Source: Phycisphaerae bacterium (GTDB lineage Bacteria; Planctomycetota; Phycisphaerae; Phycisphaerales; SM1A02). From it: a stretch of DNA of 47,331 bases. A model generated the notes under the pieces. The model made no database searches, was not told where the DNA came from, and was given only the letters and a program-made list of their open reading frames with translations. The DNA lies in assembly GCA_016873275.1 (NCBI GenBank), contig VGXO01000019.1, positions 1 to 47,331 on the forward strand, read 5' to 3'. Shown here one piece after another: positions 36,060 to 45,892 of the stretch (the stretch's first letter is position 1; every line of letters begins with the position of its first letter). A program made the position numbers and the translations under genes.

Positions 36060-36901
36060 ACGCGGCACCCGCCATGACCGCCTTCGCGCCCACCGCCGCC
36101 GGAGCTCGACGCGTGCCGGAGATCCTCCTCGAGGGGATCCGACTGGCGGTGATCGACGAGCGGGCGACGGTCCGCGCGGTGATCGACGCGCTCGAGGATC
36201 GCCGCGGCGGGCGGCTCGTGACCTGCAACCTCGACATCCTTCGGCAGGCGAGGAAGGACCGCTCGATCCGTGACCTCATCGAGTCGGCGGACCTGCGGGT
36301 CGCCGACGGCATGCCGCTCCTCTGGGCAGCGAAGGTGCAGGGCACCCCGCTGCCGGAGCGGGTCTGCGGCTCCAACCTGATCCACTCGCTGCCCGCGGCG
36401 GCCGCCGCGGCCGGGCGATCGATCTACCTCCTCGGCGGCGACCCGGGCACCGCGGACTCCGCGGCGGCGGCGCTCGTGAAGGCGAGCCCGGCGCTGCGGA
36501 TCGTCGGCACCCACTGCCCGCCCTTCGGCTTCGAGTCGAACGCGGAGGAGATGCGCCGCATCGAGTCGCGGATCGAGTCCTGCGGCGCGGACATCGTCCT
36601 CGTCGCGCTCGGATTCCCCAAGCAGGAACGCCTCATCGAGCGACTGCGCCCGCGGCGCCCGGACGCCTGGTGGATCGGGGTCGGCATCAGCTTCAGCTTC
36701 GCCTCGGGGGCGGTGCGCCGTGCGCCTCGATGGATGCAGGCGCTCGGGCTCGAGTGGGTGCATCGGACGCTGCAGGAGCCCCGGCGCCTCTTCAAGCGCT
36801 ACGTCGTGCACGACATTCCCTACGGGCTTGCGCTCCTCTGGCGCTCCTGGCGGCGGCGCGGGCGCGCGGAGGCGACCCGGTACACTCCGCCGCATGCGTG
36901 A
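36056..36901 (+). CDS. WecG/TagA/CpsF family glycosyltransferase
   Basis: A 281-aa GT26 enzyme. Members transfer a UDP-linked sugar such as ManNAc or its uronic acid to a lipid-linked sugar in surface-polymer synthesis. Visible are VTCNLDILRQARKD (55-68), VADGMPLLW (82-90), ERVCGSN (101-107) and ALGFPKQERLIERLRP (184-199). The ATG at 36056 overlaps the upstream stop; an ATG at 36074 is also possible. The last 8 nt overlap the pheS start. Together with the GT2 and GmhA-like genes it suggests a small envelope-glycan module. Confidence 0.9.
   Translation: MNAAPAMTAFAPTAAGARRVPEILLEGIRLAVIDERATVRAVIDALEDRRGGRLVTCNLDILRQARKDRSIRDLIESADLRVADGMPLLWAAKVQGTPLPERVCGSNLIHSLPAAAAAAGRSIYLLGGDPGTADSAAAALVKASPALRIVGTHCPPFGFESNAEEMRRIESRIESCGADIVLVALGFPKQERLIERLRPRRPDAWWIGVGISFSFASGAVRRAPRWMQALGLEWVHRTLQEPRRLFKRYVVHDIPYGLALLWRSWRRRGRAEATRYTPPHA
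36881..36886 (+). promoter_or_regulatory. Candidate -10 element of pheS inside wecG-like gene
   Basis: TACACT in the context CGGTACACTCCGCCGC ends 7 nt before the pheS ATG, identical to the -10 of the ribosomal block. If active, the transcript would be leaderless. There is no -35 match at 16-18 nt. Confidence 0.3.
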
Positions 36902-37889
36902 GTCGATCGACGCGTACGAGCGGGAGGCGCTCGCCGAGCTCGAGACCTGCGGGGACGCCGCGGCGCTCGAGACCTGGCGCATCGCCCACCTCGGGACGAA
37001 GGGCCGCCTCCGCGGTCTGATGCCGCTCGTGAAGGACGCGCCGCCCGCCGAGCGACCGCTGTTCGGGCAGCGCCTGAACGCCCTCAAGGAGCGGCTCGAG
37101 TCGGCGTTCGCCGCCCGCCGCGACGCGGTGGGAAGCCGTCGTCCGCGACCGCGTGGTCTCGACCTCACCGAGCCCGGGCTCGACCTCGCTCCGGGTCGCC
37201 GTCACGTGCTGACCGCGACGATCGACCGGATCGTCGAGGTCTTCGGGCGCATGGGCTTCGAGGTCGCCGACGGACCGGAGATCGAGGACGAGTGGCACAA
37301 CTTCACCGCCCTCAACATCCCGCCCGGGCATCCGGCGCGAGATCCCAACGACAACTTCTTCCTCGGCGGTCAGGCGGCGGGTCGGCTGCTGCTCCGCACC
37401 CAGACCTCGACGGTCCAGATTCGGGCGATGGAGGCGCGGCGTCCGCCGCTGCGGGTCGTGGCGGTGGGACGGGTGTATCGCCCCGACGACCACGACGCGA
37501 CCCACTACAGCATGTTCCATCAGGTGGAGGGGCTCGCGGTCGACCGCGACCTGTCGATGGCGGACCTCAAGGGCACGCTGCTCGGCTTCGCCCGGGCGTT
37601 CTTCGGACCCGAGGCCGAGGTGCGCATGCGACCGTCCTTCTTCCCGTTCACCGAGCCCTCCGCGGAGGTCGACATGCGGATGCCCGTGAAGGGCACCTGG
37701 CAGTGGGTCGAGATCGGCGGATGCGGCATGGTCGATCCGGCGGTCTTCGAGGCGGTGGGCGTGAATCCAGACGAGTGGCGCGGCTTCGCGTTCGGTCTCG
37801 GCATCGAGCGCGTCACCATGCGCCGCCACGGGCTTGGCGACATCCGCCGGCTCTTCGAGAACGACGCGCGATTCCTGCGGCAGTTCTGA
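36894..37889 (+). CDS. pheS: Phenylalanyl-tRNA synthetase subunit alpha
   Basis: Catalytic subunit of the alpha2-beta2 enzyme that charges tRNA-Phe. The 331-aa product has an N-terminal coiled region (residues 1-85), then FEVADGPEIEDEWHNFTALNIP, motif 2 YRPDDHDATHYSMFHQVEGL, FFPFTEPSAEVDM and motif 3 GFAFGLGIERVTM. The pheT gene that usually follows is not here; the next gene is convergent argJ, 77 nt away. The ATG overlaps the upstream gene by 8 nt. Confidence 0.97.
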   Translation: MRESIDAYEREALAELETCGDAAALETWRIAHLGTKGRLRGLMPLVKDAPPAERPLFGQRLNALKERLESAFAARRDAVGSRRPRPRGLDLTEPGLDLAPGRRHVLTATIDRIVEVFGRMGFEVADGPEIEDEWHNFTALNIPPGHPARDPNDNFFLGGQAAGRLLLRTQTSTVQIRAMEARRPPLRVVAVGRVYRPDDHDATHYSMFHQVEGLAVDRDLSMADLKGTLLGFARAFFGPEAEVRMRPSFFPFTEPSAEVDMRMPVKGTWQWVEIGGCGMVDPAVFEAVGVNPDEWRGFAFGLGIERVTMRRHGLGDIRRLFENDARFLRQF

Positions 37890-37966
37890 GGCGAGGGAGT
37901 GCCCGTCCCGCCGTCTCGTCGAGGCCCGCCTGCCGCGATCCTCGAACCTCCCCCCGGACGCGACGA

Positions 37967-39202
<1,236 letters not shown>

Positions 39203-39225
39203 GGAGACTCTCCTCCTCGACGGCG

Positions 39226-41109
39226 TCACCCGCGGGAGTTCGCGACGGCGACGTCGTGGACGAGGGCGATCTCGTCGCACTCCTCCCGCTTCGGGCATCC
39301 TGCGCAGTCCTTCAGGACCTTCTCCGGAAGGCTGTTCACGCTCACCTGGCGGAACCCTGCCTTCTCGAAGAACCTCGGGGCGCGGGTGAGGACGAAGACC
39401 TTGGGGATGTGGAGCTGTCCGGCGAGCTGGAGGAAGTAGCGCACGAGACCCTGCCCCACGCCCTTGCCATGGTGATCGGGATGGACGCCGAGCGAGCGGA
39501 TCTCCGCGAGCTGCGGGGTGTAGATCCAGAGCGCCGCGCAGCCCACGACCTTGCCGTCCACCACCGCGACGCCGAAGTCGAGGATCGCCTTCATGATGTC
39601 CTCGCGGCTGCGGGGCAGGTTCTCGCCGTGCCGCGACCAGTGATCGACGAGCCAGCTGATCGCGTCGAGGTCGTCGGCGCGCGCCTGGCGGAACTCGACC
39701 TCGCCGGCGGCGAGGTCGGCGACCGCCCGCTCGCGCAGCATCCGCCGCACCCGCGCGATCGCGTCCTCGACGGCGCTGACCGCGGTGCCGCCCTCGACGG
39801 ATCGCTTGCGGAGGGTCGCGTCGACGGTGAGCTGGGCGTAGACGTCGGGGTTCGCCTTCGGTGCCTGCTGCCGGATGATCTCAAGCGGAAGCTCCTCGAG
39901 CGAGCGGTCCTGCTCGATCGCGGTGCGGACGAGCCGACCCACCTGATGGTGCGCCTCGCGGAAGGGGACGCCGAGGCGGACGAGGTAGTCCGCGAGGTCG
40001 GTGGCGTTGGTGTAGCCCTCCGCCGCCATCTGCAGGGCGCGGTCGCGGTCGATCGCGAGCCCGGAGAGCATCGGCGGCAGGACCCGCAGGCAGAGGCTCA
40101 ACTGGCGCATCGCGTCGAAGAGCGGCTCCTTGTCCTCCTGCAGGTCCTTGTTGTAGGCGAGCGGCAGCGCCTTGATCGTGACCAGCAGGCTCACGAGGTT
40201 GCCGACCTGCCGCCCGGTCTTGCCGCGGATCAGCTCGCAGGCGTCGGGGTTCTTCTTCTGCGGCATCAGGCTCGAGCCGCTGGTGAAGGCGTCCGGCAGC
40301 TCGACCAGCGCCGCCTCGCTCGTCGAGTAGAAGATGAGGTCCTCCGCGAGCCGCGAGAGGTGGATCGCGCCGAGGGCGCACGCCGCGAGGGTCTCGACCA
40401 CGAAGTCGCGGTCGCTGACCGCGTCGAGCGAGTTCCCCGTCGGCGTTCGGAACCCGAGGTCCTTCGCGAGCGCCGCGCGGTCGATCGGGTACGCCGTCCC
40501 CGCGAGGGCGCCCGATCCGAGCGGAGAGACCCGCACCCGCTTCAGGGCGTCGGTCAGTCGCTCGGCGTCGCGCCGCAGCATCTCGACGTAGGCGAGGCAC
40601 CAGTGCGCGAAGAGGATCGGCTGGGCGTGCTGGAGGTGGGTGTAGCCCGGGAAGGCGGTGTTCTTCTCCCGCTCGGCGAGGTCGACCAGCGCCGTGATCA
40701 CCGCCTTGATCTCCGCCTGGCGAGCGCGGATCTGCCGGGCGGTCCACAGGCGGAGGTCGGTCGCGACCTGGTCGTTGCGGCTGCGTCCGGTGTGCAGCTT
40801 CTTGCCGAGCTCGCCCACCCGATCGATGAGCTGCCGCTCGACCCACGAGTGGACGTCCTCGTCCGCCGCCTCGGCGACGGCGGAGGGATCCGCCTGCCAC
40901 GCCGCGAGGATCTCGCCGAGGGCGATCTCGATCTCGCGCTGCTCCGCGGCGGAGAGGACGCCCGCCCGCGCGAGCGCCTTGCTCCAGGCGACGCTTCCCT
41001 CGACGTCCTCCCGGACGAGGCGGCGGTCGAAGGGCAGGCTGTCGTTGAACTCGCGGAAGAGCGAGTCGGTCGCGCCCTCGAGGCGACCAGCCCAGATCGC
41101 CCCGCTCAT
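39226..41109 (-). CDS. argH: Argininosuccinate lyase fused to a GNAT N-acetylglutamate synthase-like domain
   Basis: A 627-aa fusion. Residues 1-465 are argininosuccinate lyase, which splits argininosuccinate to arginine and fumarate: KLHTGRSRNDQ (104-114), YTHLQHAQP (156-164) and the signature GSSLMPQKKNPD (278-289). Residues about 470-627 are a GNAT acetyltransferase with the acetyl-CoA loop VHPDHHGKGVGQGL (542-555), FFEKAGF and a CxxC...C set (Cys602, 605, 611), like the short ArgA domain. An ArgH-ArgA fusion (argHA) is known from some marine gammaproteobacteria. Its ATG overlaps the argG stop (ATGA). Confidence 0.93.
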   Translation of the reverse strand: MSGAIWAGRLEGATDSLFREFNDSLPFDRRLVREDVEGSVAWSKALARAGVLSAAEQREIEIALGEILAAWQADPSAVAEAADEDVHSWVERQLIDRVGELGKKLHTGRSRNDQVATDLRLWTARQIRARQAEIKAVITALVDLAEREKNTAFPGYTHLQHAQPILFAHWCLAYVEMLRRDAERLTDALKRVRVSPLGSGALAGTAYPIDRAALAKDLGFRTPTGNSLDAVSDRDFVVETLAACALGAIHLSRLAEDLIFYSTSEAALVELPDAFTSGSSLMPQKKNPDACELIRGKTGRQVGNLVSLLVTIKALPLAYNKDLQEDKEPLFDAMRQLSLCLRVLPPMLSGLAIDRDRALQMAAEGYTNATDLADYLVRLGVPFREAHHQVGRLVRTAIEQDRSLEELPLEIIRQQAPKANPDVYAQLTVDATLRKRSVEGGTAVSAVEDAIARVRRMLRERAVADLAAGEVEFRQARADDLDAISWLVDHWSRHGENLPRSREDIMKAILDFGVAVVDGKVVGCAALWIYTPQLAEIRSLGVHPDHHGKGVGQGLVRYFLQLAGQLHIPKVFVLTRAPRFFEKAGFRQVSVNSLPEKVLKDCAGCPKREECDEIALVHDVAVANSRG

Positions 41110-42431
41110 CGTCCGGGGACCTTGGTGGGAGTAGGAGTGCGGGCGCCCTCCGCGCGGCGGCCGGCGGCGAGCCTCGCCGCGTCGGACTTCGCCTTCGCGG
41201 CGTCGCGGCTCAGCCCGAGCAGCGCCCGGATCCGCATCGGCAGGCTGAAGAGGCGGATGAAGCCCTCGCTGTGCTTGTGGTCGTAGACCTCGTCCTCGCC
41301 GAAGGTGGCGAAGCCGTGGTGGAAGAGGCTGTTCGGGGAGCGCCGCCTCGCCGCCTCGGCGCGACCCTTGTAGCAGCGGACCGCGACCTCGCCGTCCATG
41401 ACGCGGGCGATCGACTCGAAGCTCGCCCACATCGCCTCGCGCATCGGGCTGAACCAGGTGCCGTTGTAGATGACCTTCGCGAAGTCGAGGGCGAGCCGCT
41501 CGCGGAAGTGGAGCGTCTCGCGGTCGAGGACCAGCTGCTCGAGCCCGCGGAGCGCCTCCATCAGGATGGTGCCGCCGGGGGTCTCGTAGACGCCGCGGCT
41601 CTTCATGCCGACGAGGCGGTTCTCGCAGATGTCCACGCGTCCGACGCCGTGCCGCGCGCCGATCGCGTTGAGCTCGGTGAGGAGCTCGACCGCGCCGAGC
41701 GCCTTGCCGTCGACGGCGATCGGGACCCCTGACTTGAACTGCACCACGACGTCCTCGGCGCGGTCCGGCGCGTCCTTCGGATTCGCGGTGATCATCCAGA
41801 CGTCGTCCGGCGGCGCGTTCCACGGATCCTCGAGCTCGCCGCCCTCGTGGCTGATGTGCCAGATGTTCGCGTCGCGGCTGTAGATCTTCTCGGCGCTCGC
41901 GGTGGTGGGGATGCCGCGGGTCTTGAGATAGGCGAGCATCGCCTCGCGGCTGCGGAGGTCCCAGATCCGCCATGGGCTGATCACCCGCAGGTGCGGGGCG
42001 ATCGCCGCGTAGGTGCTCTCGAAGCGGACCTGGTCGTTCCCCTTGCCGGTGCAGCCGTGGCAGAGGGCATCGCTCCCGGTCGCGAGCGCGACCTCGACCT
42101 GCGCCCGCGCGATGATCGGGCGGGCGATCGAGGTGCCCATCAGGTAGCGGTTCTCGTAGACCGCGCCCGCGATCGCCATCGGGAAGGCGAACTCCTTGAG
42201 GAACGCCTCCTTGAGGTCGACCACGATGCAGTCGGAGGCGCCGCTCGTGGTCGCCTTCTCCTCGATGCCGACGAGCTCGCGGGCTCCTTGCCCCACGTCG
42301 GCGACGCAGGCGATGACCTCGCAGCCGTAGGTCTCGCGGAGCCAAGGAATGATGCAGGAGGTGTCGAGACCTCCGGAATAGGCGACGCAGACCTTCTTGG
42401 GGGCTGGCGTGGGGGCGGGGGTGGTGCTCAT
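41106..42431 (-). CDS. argG: Argininosuccinate synthase
   Basis: Joins citrulline and aspartate with ATP. The 441-aa product has the P-loop-like AYSGGLDTS (17-25), the GKGNDQVRFE block and ANIWHISHEGGELEDPW. It ends in a 40-residue Arg/Ala/Thr-rich tail (AGRRAEGARTPTPTKVPGR), longer than in the usual 400-aa enzyme. Its ATG overlaps the argF stop and its stop overlaps the argH start. Confidence 0.97.
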   Translation of the reverse strand: MSTTPAPTPAPKKVCVAYSGGLDTSCIIPWLRETYGCEVIACVADVGQGARELVGIEEKATTSGASDCIVVDLKEAFLKEFAFPMAIAGAVYENRYLMGTSIARPIIARAQVEVALATGSDALCHGCTGKGNDQVRFESTYAAIAPHLRVISPWRIWDLRSREAMLAYLKTRGIPTTASAEKIYSRDANIWHISHEGGELEDPWNAPPDDVWMITANPKDAPDRAEDVVVQFKSGVPIAVDGKALGAVELLTELNAIGARHGVGRVDICENRLVGMKSRGVYETPGGTILMEALRGLEQLVLDRETLHFRERLALDFAKVIYNGTWFSPMREAMWASFESIARVMDGEVAVRCYKGRAEAARRRSPNSLFHHGFATFGEDEVYDHKHSEGFIRLFSLPMRIRALLGLSRDAAKAKSDAARLAAGRRAEGARTPTPTKVPGR

Positions 42432-43456
42432 GAGTCTCTCGTGGTCTCGGAGGCGGTGCGGGACCCGGCAAGATCGCGCCGTCGCCGCATCTTGACCTCG
42501 ATCCGTGGAGGAAGCGAGAGCAGCCGACGGAGCAGGGCATTCTGGGCGTGGAGGCGGTTCTCCGCCTGGTCGAAGACGACCGAGGCGGGGGAGTCGATCA
42601 CCTCGTCGAGGACCTCCTCGCCGCGGTGCGCCGGGAGGCAGTGCATGAAGAGCGCGGACGGTCCGGCGATCTCCATCGCCCTCGCATCGACGCGGTAGGG
42701 CTCGAGCGCCTGGCGCTTCGCCGCGGAGTCCGGCTCGCCCATCGAGATCCAGGCGTCGGCGTAGACCGCATCGACGCCGGCGATCGACTCGATCGAGTCG
42801 CTGCAGGCGACCTCGCCTCCCGAGCGGGCGGCGAGGCTGCGGCACTCCGCGAGGATCTGGGGGTCCGGCCGGCAGGAGGGAGGCGTGACGGCGAGGAACG
42901 AGCTGCCGAGGATCGCCGCGGTCTCCATGAGCGACTGGCAGACGTTGTTGCCGTCGCCGACGAAGGCGAGGCGGAGCGTCGAGGGATCCCGACCCTGCTC
43001 GATCAAGGTCATGAAGTCGGCGAGCGCCTGGCAGGGGTGGAACTTCTCGGAGAGGGCGTTGATCACCGGCACGCGCGACCACGCCGCGAGCGCCTCGAGC
43101 GTCGCGTGCTCGTGCACCCGCCCGACGATCGCGTCGCACCACCGCTCGAGGTTGCGGGCGTAGTCGGCGATCGACTCGCGGCGCCCGAGCCGCTCCTCGC
43201 GGTGGTCGAGGTAGACCGCCGTGCCGCCGAGGCGGCTCATCCCGATCTCGAAGCTGACGCGGGTGCGGAGCGAGGGCTTCTCGAAGAGCATCACGAGCGA
43301 GCGTCCGCGCAGCGACTCGGACGCCGATCGCGGATCCTGCTTGATCGCGGCGGCGTCGGCGAGGACCTCGCGGATCGCCTCGGCGCCGAGGTCGGTCGCC
43401 CGCAGCACGTGGGTCGCCGCGCCGGGCCGGCGGGGGGTGGCGGAGGGAGTCGTCAT
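42428..43456 (-). CDS. argF: Ornithine carbamoyltransferase
   Basis: Makes citrulline from ornithine and carbamoyl phosphate. The 342-aa product has the carbamoyl-phosphate loop EKPSLRTRVSFE (59-70), HPCQALAD (140-147), the ornithine-binding region YADAWISMGE and FMHCLPAHRGEEV. SMG and HCLPA favour ornithine over the acetylated substrate. The C-terminus has an extra Arg-rich 20 residues. Start and stop both form ATGA overlaps. Confidence 0.95.
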   Translation of the reverse strand: MTTPSATPRRPGAATHVLRATDLGAEAIREVLADAAAIKQDPRSASESLRGRSLVMLFEKPSLRTRVSFEIGMSRLGGTAVYLDHREERLGRRESIADYARNLERWCDAIVGRVHEHATLEALAAWSRVPVINALSEKFHPCQALADFMTLIEQGRDPSTLRLAFVGDGNNVCQSLMETAAILGSSFLAVTPPSCRPDPQILAECRSLAARSGGEVACSDSIESIAGVDAVYADAWISMGEPDSAAKRQALEPYRVDARAMEIAGPSALFMHCLPAHRGEEVLDEVIDSPASVVFDQAENRLHAQNALLRRLLSLPPRIEVKMRRRRDLAGSRTASETTRDS

Positions 43457-44307
43457 CGAGAGGTCGCCGCCGTGGCGGGCGAGGTCGAGCGGATGGTGAC
43501 GCGGGTTCCGCCCATCGCCGCGCCGCCGGCGGCGAGGGCGAGCAGCGGTGCCGCATCCGACCAGGAGGCGATCCGCACCGGAACCCCGGCGACCCGCGCT
43601 GCGGCGAGCGCGCCCCGCACCTTCGCGATCATCCCGCCCGAGATCCAGCCCCCCTCGATCCCGCGCGTCGCGGTCGGCTCGTCGATCGACGCGAGGATCG
43701 CCCCGTCCGCGCCTCGGACGCCCGCCACGTCGGTCAGCAGCACCAGCTCGCGGGCGCGGAGGATGCGGGCGAGACCGGCGGCGGCATCGTCGGCGTTGAC
43801 GTTGAGGAGGTCGCCCTTCGGATCGATCCCGATCGAGCTCACGCAGGGGAGGAACCCCTCGCGGAGGAGCACCTCGAGCAGGCGACCTCGACCGCCCTTC
43901 ACCATGCCCACGCGACCGGGATCGAAGTCGAACGCGTCGGTGACCGCGCACTCCGCCAGCCCGCCGTCGCCGAGGCAGAGCCCGACCGCGGGGAGACCCA
44001 TCGCGAGGAGGTGACCGACGAGCCGCTTGTTCACCGAGCCCGCGAGCACGCCGGCGATCGGATCCATCTGCGCGGGCGGGGTGAGGCGGATCCCCTCGCG
44101 GCGGACCGTCTCGTGCCCGAGGGCGGCGAGCAGCCGATCGACGGCGCCGCCGCCGCCGTGGACGAGGACCACGCCGCCCGCGCGGTCGCGGTGCAGGCGG
44201 GCGAGCGCGTCGAAGAGCGGTCGCTCCCGCGCGGGGTCGTCGAGGAGCGCTCCTCCGACCTTCACGACGATCGGCGATGCAGGCTCGGTGGTCAGGAGGT
44301 CCGGCAT
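43453..44307 (-). CDS. argB: Acetylglutamate kinase
   Basis: Phosphorylates N-acetylglutamate. The 284-aa amino-acid-kinase-fold product has IVVKVGGALLDD, VLVHGGGGAVDRLL, SVNKRLVG, LLNVNADDAAAGLARIL and LLTDVAGVRG. The ATG at 44307 has GGGAGG 4-5 nt upstream inside argC and overlaps argC by 16 nt. Feedback sensitivity to arginine cannot be judged by eye. Confidence 0.95.
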   Translation of the reverse strand: MPDLLTTEPASPIVVKVGGALLDDPARERPLFDALARLHRDRAGGVVLVHGGGGAVDRLLAALGHETVRREGIRLTPPAQMDPIAGVLAGSVNKRLVGHLLAMGLPAVGLCLGDGGLAECAVTDAFDFDPGRVGMVKGGRGRLLEVLLREGFLPCVSSIGIDPKGDLLNVNADDAAAGLARILRARELVLLTDVAGVRGADGAILASIDEPTATRGIEGGWISGGMIAKVRGALAAARVAGVPVRIASWSDAAPLLALAAGGAAMGGTRVTIRSTSPATAATSR

Positions 44308-45347
44308 GCGACCTCCCGCTCGCCCTCGGCGAGCAGTCCCTCGACGAGCGGAAGCCCGAAGCGGAGGTTGAGGCACTGCACCGCCTGACCGGCGGCGCCC
44401 TTCACGAGGTTGTCGATCGCGCTCGAGATCACCGCGTGCGGTCGCCGCGGGTGCACGGAGAGACCCACGTCGCAGAAGTTCGTCCGCTCGACGTCCCGCA
44501 CCGACGGCCAGCGACCGCTCGGGAGAAGCCGCACGAACGGGCAGTCGGCGTACGCCGCGGCGAGGGTCTCGCGCATCTCGCGCTCGGTGGTGCCGTCGCG
44601 GAGCGAGAGGTGGATCGTCGAGAGGATCCCACGGTCGTACGCGCCGAGATGCGGGACGAAGATCACCTCGGCGCCGCCGTGGACCGCCATCTCCGGCTCG
44701 TGCCGGTGGCTCATCACGCCGTACGCCTGGAGGCTCACCTCGGAGAAGACCGTGCGCGGCGAGGGCGTCCGCCCCGCGCCGCTCGTGCCGCTCGTCGCGT
44801 CGACGATCACGGGCGCACGGGGGTCGAGGAGCCCCGCGTCGGCGAGCGGGCGAAGCGGGAGGATCACCGAGGTCGGATAGCAGCCCGGCACCGCGATCAG
44901 GTCGGAGGCGGCGATCGCCTCGGCGTTGAGCTCGGCGAGCCCGTACGCCGCCCGGGCGAGGAGGTCGGGATGCGCGTGGGCGAAGCCGTAGTGGCTCGGG
45001 TACTGCTGCGGATCGGGCAGGCGGAACGCCGCGGAGAGGTCGAGCACGACCACGCCCGCCGCGAGGAGCCGCGGCGCGAGCTCATGGCTCGCCTCGTGCG
45101 GCGTCGCGAGGAAGACCGCGTCCGGTCGGGTGGCGAGGATCGCCTCGACGCTCGCCGCCTCGATGCGACCGGCAAGGCGACCTCGCAGGCGCGGATGCAG
45201 GTCCTCGATCGCCGCCGGCTCCTCGCCGCGGCGTCCGGACCCGAAGAGCCCGACGATCTCCGCCTGACGGTGCCCGCAGAGGATCGCGGCGATCTCGCCT
45301 CCGGCGTAGCCGGTGGCGCCGACGATGGAGACGCGTGGCATGATCAT
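44292..45347 (-). CDS. argC: N-acetyl-gamma-glutamyl-phosphate reductase
   Basis: Reduces N-acetylglutamyl phosphate with NADPH. The 351-aa product has the dinucleotide loop IVGATGYAGGE (8-18), the nucleophile Cys156 in AVPGCYPTS, the ATSGTSGAGR turn and HRHEPEM. AGGAGG lies 4 nt before the ATG at 45347 and 10 nt before the one at 45341; either may be used (MIMPRV or MPRV). It follows argR after 52 nt. Confidence 0.96.
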   Translation of the reverse strand: MIMPRVSIVGATGYAGGEIAAILCGHRQAEIVGLFGSGRRGEEPAAIEDLHPRLRGRLAGRIEAASVEAILATRPDAVFLATPHEASHELAPRLLAAGVVVLDLSAAFRLPDPQQYPSHYGFAHAHPDLLARAAYGLAELNAEAIAASDLIAVPGCYPTSVILPLRPLADAGLLDPRAPVIVDATSGTSGAGRTPSPRTVFSEVSLQAYGVMSHRHEPEMAVHGGAEVIFVPHLGAYDRGILSTIHLSLRDGTTEREMRETLAAAYADCPFVRLLPSGRWPSVRDVERTNFCDVGLSVHPRRPHAVISSAIDNLVKGAAGQAVQCLNLRFGLPLVEGLLAEGEREVACRTS

Positions 45348-45399
45348 CGATCCTCCTGTGGCGGGCGTTCGGATGGAGCCATGACGCCCGCGGGCGACC

Positions 45400-45858
45400 T
45401 CAGTTCGAGGGGAGTTGGGCGAGCGCCCGGACTCGACGGAGCAGGCGCTCCGCGGTCGAGGCGGAGTTCGCCGCGACGAACACCGTGTCGTCGCCGGCGA
45501 TGGTGCCGAGCATGCCGGGCAGGCGGGCGCGGTCGAGCTCGACCGCGAGCGCGTTGCCGTGCCCGGGCGGAGTGCGCAGCACCACCACGGTGCCGCCCCG
45601 CGCGGCGCCGACGAGCTCCCGGCGGAGCGCGACGGCAAGACCCTGCTCGCCGCCTGGCGCGACGCTGGTCGGGTCGGGGGCGCGATAGCCGACGGCGCTC
45701 TTGAGGATCCCAAGCTCGGCGAGGTCCCGCGAGAGGGTCGCCTGCGTGCAGGGCAGACCTTCCGCGAGCAGCGCGTCGCGCAGCGACTCCTGCCGGCGGA
45801 AGCTGCGGCTCGAGATCAGGCGGAGGATCGCCGACTGTCGGCGGGTCTTCGCGGGCAT
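45400..45858 (-). CDS. argR: Arginine repressor
   Basis: Hexameric, arginine-dependent repressor of arginine synthesis. The 152-aa product has a winged-helix DNA-binding N-terminus with TQATLSRDLAELGI (38-51) and a C-terminal arginine-binding domain with VVLRTPPGHGNALAVELD (92-109) and GTIAGDDTVFV (118-128, Asp123-Asp124). It is the first gene of the arginine operon. There is no ribosome binding site; the promoter ends 6 nt before the ATG, so the message is probably leaderless. Confidence 0.95.
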   Translation of the reverse strand: MPAKTRRQSAILRLISSRSFRRQESLRDALLAEGLPCTQATLSRDLAELGILKSAVGYRAPDPTSVAPGGEQGLAVALRRELVGAARGGTVVVLRTPPGHGNALAVELDRARLPGMLGTIAGDDTVFVAANSASTAERLLRRVRALAQLPSN

Positions 45859-45864
45859 CGCGGA

Positions 45865-45892
45865 AATATACGAGCGACCGAATAAATATCAA
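45865..45892 (-). promoter_or_regulatory. argR promoter with overlapping ARG-box-like site
   Basis: On the minus strand TTGATA (45892-45887) and TATATT (45870-45865) are separated by 16 nt; each matches five of six consensus bases. The +1 falls on or beside the A of the argR ATG (45858). Over the -35 lies GAATAAATATC (plus strand 45880-45890), a GAAT...ATC pattern like an ArgR half-site pair; a weaker GAAATATAC lies 18 bp away. These A/T-rich islands stand out in GC-rich DNA. Confidence 0.65.

Noticed and set aside
37890-37966. Possible bidirectional terminator between pheS and argJ
   Set aside because: Only a 6-bp stem with a 15-nt loop (TCGAGG/CCTCGA) and no T-run; not convincing.
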